From NCBI RefSeq assembly GCF_020184175.1, contig NC_065531.1, positions 57,805,213-57,869,212 on the forward strand: DNA of 64,000 nt, written 5' to 3'. Within the stretch, counting starts at the first letter, position 1. Each line of letters opens with the position of its first letter. Made by a program: the position numbers and the translations under genes. Positions 39,762 to 51,560 of this stretch are shown here, piece by piece. The stretch comes from Aphis gossypii. Its lineage: Eukaryota; Arthropoda; Insecta; Hemiptera; Aphididae. The notes below the pieces were generated by a model. The model ran no database searches, was not told where the DNA came from, and saw only the letters and a list, made by a program, of their open reading frames with translations.

Positions 39762-39929
39762 TTATTTGTTTTCTCACCACCTGGACTCCATTGGGGTCCC
39801 AAGAAATAACCAGACATAAAAAAGACCTGAAATTATTAAAGCTGGGAATTCAAAGAGTGTGCGAGCTTAACGGCATAACTTATATGCATAGTCATTCCCC
39901 CTCACATATACACGTGTATATTTAACCAG
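39762..39929 (+). other. Exon-like block bounded by good acceptor and donor, stop inside
   Basis: The acceptor gctctgtctctgcag ends at 39761, and CCAG|gtgagtgtg begins at 39930. Only one frame stays open for most of the 168 bases (ICFLTTWTPLGSQEITRHKK first), but TAA at 39923-39925 closes it just before the donor. This suits a non-coding exon, or a terminal coding exon with a chance donor. The block is much richer in G+C than its flanks. Confidence 0.28.
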
Positions 39930-39939
39930 GTGAGTGTGT

Positions 39940-42900
39940 GTAATGGAAGATGTTGAAAATGCATGTCTATCCAAACATTTCTGTAAAATTCTGATTTATT
40001 GAACTCTTGTGGTGATTTTTACAATCTCTTTTTATTTTATTTTTTGTCCGTCCTTTATACCGTATTCCTCAAACAGAACAGTATATGGGATATTTTTTAT
40101 TCCGATTTCTAGATGAAATTTCAATCGACATGCATTCTTATTTTGCAGTAGCTCTGTTTGCTACGAAATAAATTGAAGCACTGACAACCATTCTAATAAA
40201 CAACAATTTTCTACTTGAAATATTTCGTGAGGGTATAGTAGATGGTGATTGTTACCTAGTGCATACAAAAATTTCCTTTCAACGATAAAATTGAAAAATA
40301 ACAAGAGAAAAATCATTGTTGTATTAATATCAATTACATTTCTGAATAATTAATGTGTTTACTCTTTACTAATGCACTTCATAAACAAAAATTTCTGCGA
40401 AAAAATATATTAAGTATATAATCAATACCTACACATAAATTGTTCGTAAAGTATGTTAACTATAATAATGTTTAAAAAAAAATAAAAACGTCTTTTATAG
40501 TTATTTTAAGCATCAACTAAAGTTATTTTATGTCTTATATTAAATTATTTAAATCAATAGATTAATACATTTTGATTTTTTAAATTTAAAGATTAATTAA
40601 TATTTAATTTACATCTACAAATGGTTCAATAATTTCATACAGTTTTCCTGCTATGCGGAATTCTTGTGGAATTTGAAATGTAAAACGCCGAAAGTGTGTA
40701 TCTGACTGTCAAGTTTATTACATTATGGAGGTTCAATCTTTACCATTTTTTATCCGTGTGAGATCCTTGTGTGATCAATAATTTTGAGCCTATTAGGTTT
40801 AACTTCTTCCTTATGGTTTAAACTAATAAAGTTTAACCAGAGTTCAAGGGAGTTTTTTGATTTCTTAGTTTTTGGTAGTATTGTAATACACTCAAAATGT
40901 TAAATTTGTAGTAGTTATGTATAGGGGTCAAAATTCCTGAACATTTTCTAGAAAAACTTAATTTTTCTCAGAACCCTAAAATATATGCAAATTTTGGAGA
41001 ATATTAAAACAATACATTTTGAAAAAAAATATAATAACTTTATTTTTATATGTTATAATAGTTTATCTAATAATAAAATTAATTATGAGAAAATAAACTG
41101 AATTATTTATATGGGTTTTATTTTATTTTATTTTTATGATAGCGTAATCTATTATTATATTTCTTAGAATATTACTTAACTTGTTGTATACTAATATTAA
41201 GGTTTCAATAACAATGACTATTGCACTAGGGTAATATTTACATATTATTATAAATTATCTCAATACTAGAGATAACATAATATGATATTTACAATATTTT
41301 ATCTAAGTCTATTTGTTTGAAAAATTTAAAAAAATTGATGGTATTATTTTGATAGAGGATTTCTTCAAGTGACAAAAGTATTGTGAAAAGAAGACGCGAG
41401 TTTGAGTATTTGGGGCAGTGAATAATTATATGTGCAATTCTAAGGGTAGTTTTGCATGTATCTCACGATTGACCGGGTTCCTTAGTTATTAAACTAGAGC
41501 GTGTAGAGGGAATAGTCTATTCTAACCGTTATTGGTAACAATTTGTTCTTCCCTAAATGAGTTAGAGTTAGAGTATATCCATTTGGTAACAGTTTTTTGA
41601 AGTTTCTCAGTATGTAATTTTCTTTGATCTTGTATGTATATTATTTTATAAATACTAAATACCAAATAATTGTCATAATACCAATTGGTAAAATTTAAAA
41701 TAAATAATCTAGAAAAGTTACAAGTTTCAAAGTTTACAATATTTTTTGATAATATGTATTCATAATTATACACCAATGGCTAGATCTTAGATATATTATA
41801 ATTCATGAATATTGGTTTGTATTAATGTTTTTAAAATAAGTGAATAAATACTACATGTATATGTAGTATTAACACTATATAAATAATAATTAACATTATA
41901 AATAAATAAAGATAATAGTTAATATTATAATATGAAAGTTTAAATCTCTCAAAATTCATTCACTACGGAATTTGACATTTAATTGATAGTTATAAGTTAT
42001 AAGTTATAATTAATTAATTAATTTTAGTATTAAATTAATATATTAGCATTATTCATATATAGTTTCCATCACTTTTTATTTTATTTTTTTGAATGTCGTA
42101 TTAAAGTTATTTTTATCTCAAATTATCCATACATATGTGTGTTTTGACTTGTGATGAAAAATTATTAAAAATAAATTTAGTTTAGATGGAAATATGGGGG
42201 ATTAATATTAAAAAAAAATTATAATTAAAATAAATAATACATTTTTAAATCTTGTTAGAAATTGTATACTATAATTAGTAATTACGCAATATTTATTAGA
42301 ATAATTAATAGTATACTGATAAACATTTAATTATAAATATCTTTAAGAAAAATAAATGAATATTACATAAATATCATAAACTATTGATATAAATTATAAC
42401 ATACGATATATATTATATATTTATACAATATAAATATCATATATTATTTTATTAAAATATATTTTTATTTGATGATAAAAGAAAATAAATTTAGTATAAT
42501 ATAATGTTATACTAAAATAAAGTCCAAATTAACTATTTATAAATTAACTAACTGTATATATATATAAATAAAGTATACGGTTGCTGTGAATTATGTGGAG
42601 TATTTTTAATTATTATAATTATTTTTACTGTAAATTAATAATGAATAAATGAAAAAGACTTTACAAATTTTCAGTACTTATAATAATTTTTATTATACAA
42701 TAAATATTGAAATATTATTTAATAATCCAAAAAAATAATCTAAAAAGATAATAAGAACCACTTTATAATGTAAGTTTAAAATAATTATTGTACTTAATAG
42801 TTTAATAATTAATTAAGTTTTGACTTTTATAGTATTTTTTGTAAATAATGCATATTCTTAAATCACTTAGATACACTCATTTGAATACGTTTTATTAAAT

Positions 42901-44580
42901 CTAATTAAAAATATAACCTGGATCTTAATAAACATAATATATTATTATAGATACTCAAATGTATTACTAAAATTTCTAATGGATAAAATACAATATTATT
43001 AGTTGTATATTCATTCAAATGACGAACAATTGTTTATTATGAGTTATAAAAGAAAACAAGATTAGTTATAAAAGTTTGTTGTTGACATATTTTAATATAT
43101 TTTGAAATTAATATAAATAAAATACCAAATATTATAACAACGTCATTTATTTTCCATCTTCATTCTTCTTTTAAAAATATTCTATCCTTGTTGTTTTGTG
43201 TAATAAAATGTTAATAAGAAGATTTTCTATGTTTACGTACAATTTTACCAAGTTTTATTTGATAAATATAATTTTAGTTATATTTTAAACAATTATATAT
43301 CAAGTGATTATAAATTATAAGTCAAAATTAACTAAAATATTCTAACCTATTTTATAAAATAAATTGTATTATATTAAATAACAATCGTATTTTTTAATGT
43401 ATTTAATATTATATTCATATATACCTAAGAAATGGTAGGATTTTTTTTTATTTTCACAATAAATAATATGTACCTATACTAGGTATAACATAAATATTCA
43501 ACAATTTTCTAAAAATGTTTTACATCTCAAATTATTGTAATTCTCATTTGAATGATACTTTTAAATGATAGTTGTTTTAGTTTTCTATGGATAAATAACC
43601 TACAATCATAAAAAAAAAAATATATTTGAAGAAATGTAAACACGGATGGTTTTTGCAGAAACATGCAACTTTTATTTTTATTTTTTTGAACACGGTGATT
43701 TGTCATTATTCTTTTTTGACGCTTGCCACAACCAAGTCGGTTTATGGCATGTATATAATAGTATTTTAGAATTTTAAATTTATGAATGAATATAAAAGTA
43801 AAGAGTAATTATGACTTATCTTAATGTTCAAAATATATTAACTATATATCCTAATAAAATAATTATAGGACATTAGTTGAGAGTAATATTAGTCAATGCC
43901 ATGATTTGTATGCACCTTTGCAAATGTCAACTAAAATATAAAATGTTTTCATACTAGGTATTAGTTCTAACACAATTTATAGCTACACAATAGTCATTTA
44001 AAACTGTGTTAAAATATTTAACAAAAAAAAAAATAAGTTTATTAATTTAGGTGGATCAATTAGTAGTATCAAGTTTGTTTTATAGGTATATTTATTGTTC
44101 AACTAAATTAAAATATAAATATCATAATTATGCAATGAGCATTAAACACAGACGAACTTATAATATGATAATATATAGCATATTATCTAACAATTTATTA
44201 CATTGTGCTCACAAACTTGTATATTTTTTGTAGATTTTAATTTTAAGTATTAACGATACGACAAAAGTAAAATATATTCATATTAACTAAAATGCAGCAG
44301 TGTATATTTTTACGAATAATATGTATAATAAATAATAATAATATAATTTTAAATGATATTTATTTGAAAATATAATTCATGAACCGAAAATGATTTATTA
44401 TACACTATAAAAACGATTTAGTCTTTTATTTTAGTGTTGAATTCATAAAGGAAACATTAAAACACCTAACTATAACACGGAACTCAAAATATAATTTCGT
44501 TTAACTTTCGTTCATTGCATACAATTCCAATAAGGCTTGCAGCAGATATAAAGTTATAAGCCTATAATAATAATCATTAA
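39940..44580. other. A/T-rich non-coding stretch with a few mixed patches
   Basis: Less A/T-rich patches occur at 40650-40860 and 41370-41580. At 40796-40838 a 9-base inverted repeat (GGTTTAACT/AGTTTAACC) encloses GTTTAAAC-like symmetry. Between 41800 and 43600 I see only A/T-rich sequence. No gene is supported. Confidence 0.4.
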
Positions 44581-44589
44581 TATTATTAA

Positions 44590-44790
44590 TAGGTACACGT
44601 GTCCAAGGGGCCAGATAATTTCAGGGAGGGGATCATATTCAACGAAAATGCGTTGACCGCTGGGTCTATAATCGAGTGATAATACACCCGTTGGGTAGGT
44701 GCCCAAACTTAAATCGGTTCATATCTCGCAATAAAAATGTCATCCCGATTTTGTTTACGAGTCGAGAAAATTTAACTGCTTTCATGAAAT
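44590..44790. promoter_or_regulatory. Small G+C-richer island
   Basis: The block contains tccaaggggccag, gcgttgaccgctggg and acacccgttgggtaggtgccc. It has no long open frame. It may be a regulatory patch or an element relic. Confidence 0.25.
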
Positions 44791-44799
44791 TTGTTTGTT

Positions 44800-45625
44800 T
44801 TTGAATTTATACTTTTATTTTTCATTTTAATTAAATTTTTTTCTGCCTTTAAGTTGTTCTTTGAAAACTAAAACTTTAATATTATAAAATAACGTTTGAA
44901 CACTTTGAACACAACCTTAGCTCAAAATATAAACATGTATACCATCTATATAATAGAATATATTACATGACAATTATGAACTTAATACATTTTACTTTAC
45001 ATATTAATATATTATAATATAATGGATGAATAAAATATTATAATGCTGTCAATTATTATAACTGAAAAATTAATTTTATAAAGTATATAATTTTATTAAA
45101 GTTAATTGAAATGAAAATGTAATTACTTTTACAATATAATCGATAGGTACTAAATGCATATTCATTGTACATCAAACTGTACAATATTATATACACACAA
45201 TAATTTATTATATAAAATATGAACTATATGATAAAAAATATTAAATATTTTGTATTCTATTAATTTATAAATTTAAATGCATTAATCATAAATTCTAAAC
45301 TAGAAAAACATACCTTCTGATGTTTAACGTTTTATTAATACTATAGATAGGTACACAAATTCAGAACAATTGTTATTACTACCTATATAATATCTAGTTA
45401 AAAATTAAGTTTTTTTTTGTATTAAGTAATTATTTTTTTCGTTTTGTTAAACGTGATATATTTAATTTTGTAATAAGAATTGGTTTCATGAATTTTAATA
45501 ACTTAATGTCAGTAACCAATTTCTTTTTAAGAGTAAATTTCTTTCTCGACATCAAAATATTCGTCATAAACTGTTTTGGGAAGCGCCTTAAGTAGAACAT
45601 AAAAAAATGCCACAATTGAATTGCC
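44800..45625. other. A/T-rich non-coding stretch
   Basis: Nothing recognised; the minus-strand frame at 45430-45627 is unsupported. Confidence 0.45.
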
Positions 45626-45629
45626 ACAA

Positions 45630-46010
45630 AAGACTACGGAATAGCAGTAACCAGTAATCGGTTTAATATTCCAAGCAGGGTTGGCGATTTTATTTTAATA
45701 TATAACGTCACATCTGGCGCTGAAAAACATGTTTTTGCCCTTAGTTGTTCTCGATGTAATTTCAAAGGTGAAATATTTTTAATAAGGAAATAGCTACATC
45801 GTTGTAGAGCTATTTCAAGTCACCGAATACATCGTTTTACCGAGCTTCCCTTTTAGGGACGCTTTGTACAAAGTTCTTGGATGATGTTAACTTTTCACTC
45901 ACAACCGGTAGTAAACGCTACGACGCAAACTTGAAAAGATGGGCGATCTCTTCTCTTATGCAATAATTATATTCAAGGGCTTATACAGATGACGCTGAGA
46001 AAGGTATTTT
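45630..46010 (+). promoter_or_regulatory. CpG-richer island with a hairpin and a 52-codon open frame
   Basis: A hairpin with perfect 9-base arms GAAATAGCT (45787-45795) and AGCTATTTC (45808-45816), extended by three more pairs past a two-base bulge, sits at its left. From 45808, after cgttgtag, a frame is open to TAA at 45964-45966; it starts SYFKSPNTSFYRASLLGTLC and ends KRWAISSLMQ. In another frame, AAAAGATGGGC at 45936-45946 gives an ATG in good context for a 17-residue product. None is recognised. G+C-rich patches give such frames by chance. Confidence 0.25.
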
Positions 46011-46014
46011 GATA

Positions 46015-47248
46015 TAATTTGATTAAAATTTTCGCAGGATACATACTAAATAGGTAAATCAGATTTAGTTACCACAAAATTTGACAAAAGATTTCAAGTC
46101 AGACATAAGTTATTTTTCTATACTCTCATATCAGTCATCGACAACAGGATTAACTAATAATTTCTAATACCGAATAATTGTAAATATTTTGGGAAATAAA
46201 TTAATATTGCTTTATACTGTACTTAATGTTTTTAAAGTGGACATCAAAGTGTTACTTGATATTGTATATTCAAAACGTGTATAATTTTCTTACAATTCAA
46301 TAATCAATTAAAGTATCAAATTTCAATAGATAATTATTATAATTATTCGACTGTCAATATATGTTGTATATAATTAGTCTATTTCTCTTATATTTATTTA
46401 TATTTACATACACATATTCAACACATTAAATATATTGATCTGTATTAAACAATTATTAATCACCCCAAGTAAAAATCATAACTTTATTTTATTTTTATCT
46501 TAATTGTGAACTTAAATGAAATGTAATACAAATAAAAATAGTATATTGCATTAAACTTAAAATAATTAATAACAATTATCTAGATAATTCTTTAACATAA
46601 TACAATTACATCTTATAGCATATTATAATTTTATTATGGAGTATATGAATATTTTTTATGCATAGTGAACGTTTTATATTGTAATTGACATAACAATAAT
46701 ATATTATGATGTTTAAAACAGCATAAGTTAAAATAAAAATTACAAAAATTACACAAAATGACATGGAAAAAGTATGTTAAAATCTATTTTTAATTATAAC
46801 TTATGATTTATTTGAATTATTTTTTTTCCAAAAATATTACATGTATAATACATGATGTATTATACAATAATAAATAATAAATATTATAATATTATATAAT
46901 ATTATATTATGTAAGTCAATACCTTATATTAACGTAGAAAAGTTTGAATAGGTTTGTAGAATAAATAGATTAAAATATTTTAAAAACTGCATTGTTTACA
47001 ACAGACAGAAAATAATAACATATTGAGTAATAACAAAAATGTTAAAGTTTTTAACTCTTAATATTTTTGAGGAACACATTACAATTATTAGAATTAAGAA
47101 TTGATTTCGTCAAAAATTGGTGTTGTGCTTGTGCAACTAATCTTGTTTTTTCACTGTGTAAGTTTATTTTTCATAATGTTTTAAAAATAAACTATGGTAA
47201 TTAACCATAATTCAATTTTAATTCCATAAAACATTGAAGTATTATTAC

Positions 47249-47303
<55 letters not shown>

Positions 47304-48390
47304 ACACACACACACAAATAATCACACATTATTCTAAAAACACAACAGATATCTACTTGTATATTTCTGTTCAGAATTTAAAATAGGTATGATAACGACG
47401 TTTATTTTACTGCAAGATATTATTTTAATACTTACATAAGATCCATATACTATGTGCTTATTATAGGTATTACAAGATGTACTTCTATATATTTTATTCA
47501 CATATTATAATAACAATTTGCAGATAACGATTTCAGGGTGTATACCGTTCATTATATCTTTTAGTCCGTTAAAAAATAATTGTATTAAGGATTTCTCTTG
47601 GGGTTACATAAAATATAAACTTGAATGTCATATACTTCTGATAATTTTGCCGTAAATGCTAGTGTTATAAATATGTTTTACTATATGTATATAACTATGT
47701 ATATTGCATTGTATAATATAATATATTATAAATGTTATCTTTAAAACCATATTTATTGTGTACATAAAATGAAATGACGAATGTGATTTTTAAAACAGAT
47801 TTAAACTACGTTAATATACATATATAATATTATATACTATCCAATATTCTTATATTATTATTTTTATATTTTTAATAAAATCGTATTTGTAGAAATTTTC
47901 AGATATAAGCTAATACAATGTAATAATTTTCTATTCAATATGTTTATGATAATATTAATATTTCAGAATATAAAATGCAAAGACTGAGCGTATTAAAAAA
48001 TAATGAGATCAATACAATTTATGTTTATAGGTATTGCAATATCTATCCCTAATATATTATTTTATAATAAAATATTATACGTTTTAATAAATATTTATTT
48101 TAAAATCACACGGGTAATTTGAATACAATTTTAGTTCAGTTGTATTATTTGTCAAACTTATTTTAAGAAATAAATAATAAAAATAAATGAAATGTTTAAA
48201 AATTTGTTTGAGAATAAATAAATTATACAGATAATAGTCAATTTTAAAAAAATATATATTTAAGATTTTAATGAATGTGTATTTTTCAAAATAAAGAAAA
48301 AAGTTGGCCAAACATTTTAGATGAAAATGCATATTTTATCAAACATAAATAGGAATGAATACTACCAATATCCACTCAATGGGTACAAAA
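46015..48390. other. A/T-rich non-coding stretch
   Basis: Apart from the CA microsatellite listed separately, only A/T-rich sequence is seen. Confidence 0.5.
47251..47316. repeat. (CA)n microsatellite, one interruption
   Basis: About 33 AC units with a single slip (accac) near 47302. It is the longest dinucleotide repeat in the window. Confidence 0.95.
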
Positions 48391-48396
48391 TTGTTC

Positions 48397-48640
48397 CAAA
48401 CAAAACCCAGTCATCTCCTATAAATATAATTTTAAAAGTTAAAAAATGTTTTTTTTATATATATATTATATTTTATTTATCATTATTTTCATCGTCTCGT
48501 AAGCATAATTATTACTTCCGTTAGTTGAATTACACGTAAAGTTACCGTTTGTAAGTACAACAAACCATTATTAACTTGTGACTGTTGTATAAATTGCTTT
48601 TTTTTCCTCTAAATTATTTTACTTTACTACAAACTGTAGG
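48397..48640 (+). repeat. Diverged direct repeat, left copy
   Basis: Matches 49111-49330 in three collinear blocks: CAAACAAAAC at 48397-48406, the identical 17-mer GTAAGCATAATTATTAC at 48499-48515, and AAATTATTTTACTTTACTAC at 48611-48630. Block spacing is similar in both copies (102 and 112 bases here, 93 and 96 there). The copies start about 714 bases apart. Confidence 0.6.
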
Positions 48641-48780
48641 TTCTTATGCACCTAGTTGTCTAGCTTTCAACACACCTTTTAGGGACCCTCCCAGACTTCT
48701 CAAATTGGACTGGTGCCGTGACCCGAACATTTAAATAATTGAAGCTGTCTCAACTGACTTCATTTTATGTTCTTTTCACT
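48641..48780 (+). mobile_element. Mixed-composition block with a primer-binding-site-like word
   Basis: This G+C-richer patch follows the left direct repeat and contains TGGTGCCGTGACCC at 48711-48724. Similar TGGTGCCG words start the primer-binding site just inside the left LTR of many insect BEL/Pao elements. If so, the flanking direct repeats would be LTR remnants and the inside would be almost fully deleted. The right copy lacks this block, so the model is incomplete. Confidence 0.25.
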
Positions 48781-49110
48781 AATTAATTTATTTCAAATAA
48801 ATTACTGGTTTTACTGATATGTTGTATACATTTTAGTTTTTCACAAGATGAATGAAAAAATAATTCATGTTATAAAATCCTTATAGATATTTCCAAATCA
48901 AATTTTAAATTTAAATTTAATCTCTCATTACATTACAAACTTCATTAAGGTTAAAAATCAAACCAAACAGAATTAAATTAATTTTATATTTTATAATATA
49001 AAAGTAATTATTATTTGCATACAATATATATTGATAATACTAAATATTTGTACACAGGCATATATTTAGATTTATATGAAAAGGAGTAGGTATAGTATAT
49101 ATAATTTTTT

Positions 49111-49330
49111 CAAACAAAACTCAGTTATCTCAACTAAAAATATAATTTTAAAATGTTTTTTTTAATATTATTATATATTTATCATTGTTTTTTTCTTCTC
49201 TTAGTAAGCATAATTATTACCTCTACTAGTCGAGTTACTTTTTGTTTTCCCGTTTTACAGTCCAACAAAATAATTTATACATTTTTTTTTTTTTTTGTCA
49301 AATTGTTTTACTTTTGCTACAGTAGTTTAC
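49111..49330 (+). repeat. Diverged direct repeat, right copy
   Basis: Counterpart of 48397-48640, with the 17-mer at 49204-49220 and AAATTGTTTTACTTTTGCTAC at 49300-49320. Similarity ends shortly after 49330. Confidence 0.6.
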
Positions 49331-49719
49331 TATGATAAAATGGTATAAATCGTATTCCTTAAGTCAAATTTAAATTATAATTGTATTTTTTAATCTTATT
49401 TGTGAATGCAAAAGTTTGTTATTTTTTTCTAATTATATAAAACAAATTCCGGAAACACCGCGCTGCTGTATAAATGTTTATAGTGTAATTCTTTATTGAG
49501 TAAATTACTGTAATAGGTATATGTGTTGAACTTAACTTGAATTTAGTAATAATTCGCTGCATATTATTAAAAACAACGAATCAATGTGTCAAAATTTATT
49601 TCTGTGGATACTTTATAATTATTTGACGTATAGTAACATACTTCAGGGTGCCGAATTCATCGAATGTATGCGAAACATCTAGAAAAATTGCGATTGTGAA
49701 TTGTTTTTTTTTTTTTCAG

Positions 49720-49751
49720 TAAGTAGAATATTGTGTCGGTCTGTGAATTTG
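49720..49751 (+). other. Candidate 32-base exon
   Basis: The acceptor is a run of T bases ending in cag at 49719, and the donor is TTTG|gtaagc at 49752. One frame is open: two bases, then SRILCRSVNL, ending between codons. The next segment (49841-49880) continues in that phase across an 89-base interval with normal intron ends. Confidence 0.32.
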
Positions 49752-49840
49752 GTAAGCTGTAGGATGGTTTTCTCGAAATTCGAATTATACGTTAGGACAT
49801 TACGTTTTTATTAACATTACGTTATATTGGCTTTTCGCAG

Positions 49841-49880
49841 AGCTTGGAAAAAAAGGAGCAAGCTAATTGGTCTAATGGAT
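49841..49880 (+). other. Candidate 40-base exon
   Basis: The acceptor is ggcttttcgcag ending at 49840, and the donor is GGAT|gtgagt at 49881, both strong. In phase 0 it reads SLEKKEQANWSNG plus one base. No third exon continues this phase, so the pair may be part of a spliced non-coding RNA rather than a coding gene. Confidence 0.32.
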
Positions 49881-49884
49881 GTGA

Positions 49885-51290
49885 GTTTATTTGGTTTAGG
49901 AAAAAATATATATTTTTAATACCTGTGAATGAGGATAATCAGAAATGAAAGCGATGACTTAATTTACTCGAGAAACCATTAGTACTGGTGAGTTGCACCA
50001 ACGTGCTTTTGAATGCAGAGTAGTTATTAATGTTTTTAATATAGGTCAACGGATTCCGGGATTTTAAAATTTGTTTTTCTGGAATAGTGAAATAACTTGA
50101 ACAAAATCTTTGGATAAACACTATAAGGTGTTGAGTTCATTCAATCCCTGCATTGGCCAATCGATTGTGACTTGCTAACTTGGCGAATTGATCGGTTGAA
50201 CAGAAACATTTTTTTTTCTTATTTTAGTAAATTAAACAAGTTTGTAATGATAGTAACACAAATTTTGATTTTTTGATTATATGAGGCTTTATTACTGATT
50301 TAAAAAATAGAGACCATACTCGTTAAAATGAATTACGTAAACGAAAAACGTCGAATCGAACATATGAGTGACCGTAAACCAGATAAACTCAGAAGTTCTA
50401 TGTATTATTAATTATAAAATTATTTATCAACACTGCATAGAATATAATATAAACCATTAGAATATACTAAATATATTGAACAAAAATTCTGCGTGTAATA
50501 ATAAACGAGTTCATTCATAAAAAAAAAAAAAAAAATGTGTGTTAAATAAACTTACAGACGCACATGACTTTTAAATGCACGTGTAGGTACTCAAGAATTA
50601 ACTACATGTTAAATAGAGAGATGAGTATGTAATATTAATATAATATTTTTTATTGTAATTAACATATTATAATAACTTGCTGAGTCAATAAATGTTTGAA
50701 GAATTATAGAACTTAAGTATACACATGTTTATTATAACATAAACGAATAGTTGAAATGCATACCTACCACTGTAGGCTCATTTTATTATCACAACTGAAA
50801 TTATAAAAAGTAAAATATATTATGTTTAAACAACTAGTTTAGTTAGGTAATAAAAATACATTTTTTTCACTTATTGTGTAGAAATTTATATTTTAATTAA
50901 ATTACTATTTTAAATTTATTATAAATTACAATTTATAGCTACAATGGTTGCATTTATAATATTATTTACGGAGTGTATTATTATTGATGTATATCATACA
51001 ATGGTCATACAATGCATGTAATAAAAGTTATTTGTAAGCAAATTTTGTTTTCGAGGTACACAATAAGCATTGAAAATGTTTTTCATAGGTAAATAAAAAA
51101 AAAATTCTCTGACACCGGTAAATGTAAAAAAATACATTTTTATAAGTATATACGTATATGAATATGTAAGCATGTATGTATATATTTGTGTTTGTGTGTG
51201 TGTACATATTGTATATATTTTTGGCTTTAAGCCAATCTTTGCAAAAGTTCACAGTATCGATTTGGCTACAAATCAAATTCTATTTATTTT
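49885..51290. other. Mixed stretch at left, then A/T-rich
   Basis: Bases 49885-50210 are less A/T-rich and hold another donor-like word, CTG|gtgagt at 49988, and an imperfect inverted repeat around 50157-50197. From 50400 on the sequence is A/T-rich, with an A run at 50519-50535 and a GT run near 51185-51203. Confidence 0.4.
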
Positions 51291-51301
51291 TTTATTTATT
51301 T

Positions 51302-51560
51302 ACTAGCTTGTACCCGTGCAGTTCGTTGCACGTAAAAATAAAATAAAAAGTTCATGAAGAAAAATTGTTTTGACAATTGCAGTAAGCAAAGAAATTCGCT
51401 GCAACTAAAAAAAAGTTTAAAATTCAAAATTTAGATATTAGATGTGGCGCACTCATCTCGCATCATTCACATTGGCGCAGTCATGTGCTGTTTGTAGATT
51501 GAATTAATATTTCAAGTTACAAAAAAATAAGATGTCATAGGAACCTATAGTAATCGAACG
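51302..51560. mobile_element. Terminal part of an unclassified transposable element
   Basis: It begins ACTAGCTTGTACCCGTGC (51302-51319), a style of terminus seen repeatedly in insect interspersed repeats. CGTGCA (51315-51320) and TGCACG (51327-51332) form a small hairpin. A further mixed block at 51440-51500 contains gtggcgcactcatctcgc. No coding capacity remains. The family (LINE 3' end, SINE or Penelope-like) cannot be fixed by eye. Confidence 0.4.

Noticed and set aside
48084..48332. 82-codon minus-strand frame
   Set aside because: Translation is Lys/Phe/Tyr/Ile-rich, as expected from random A/T-rich DNA.
51028..51276. 82-codon minus-strand frame
   Set aside because: Driven by TA/TG simple sequence around 51140-51220.
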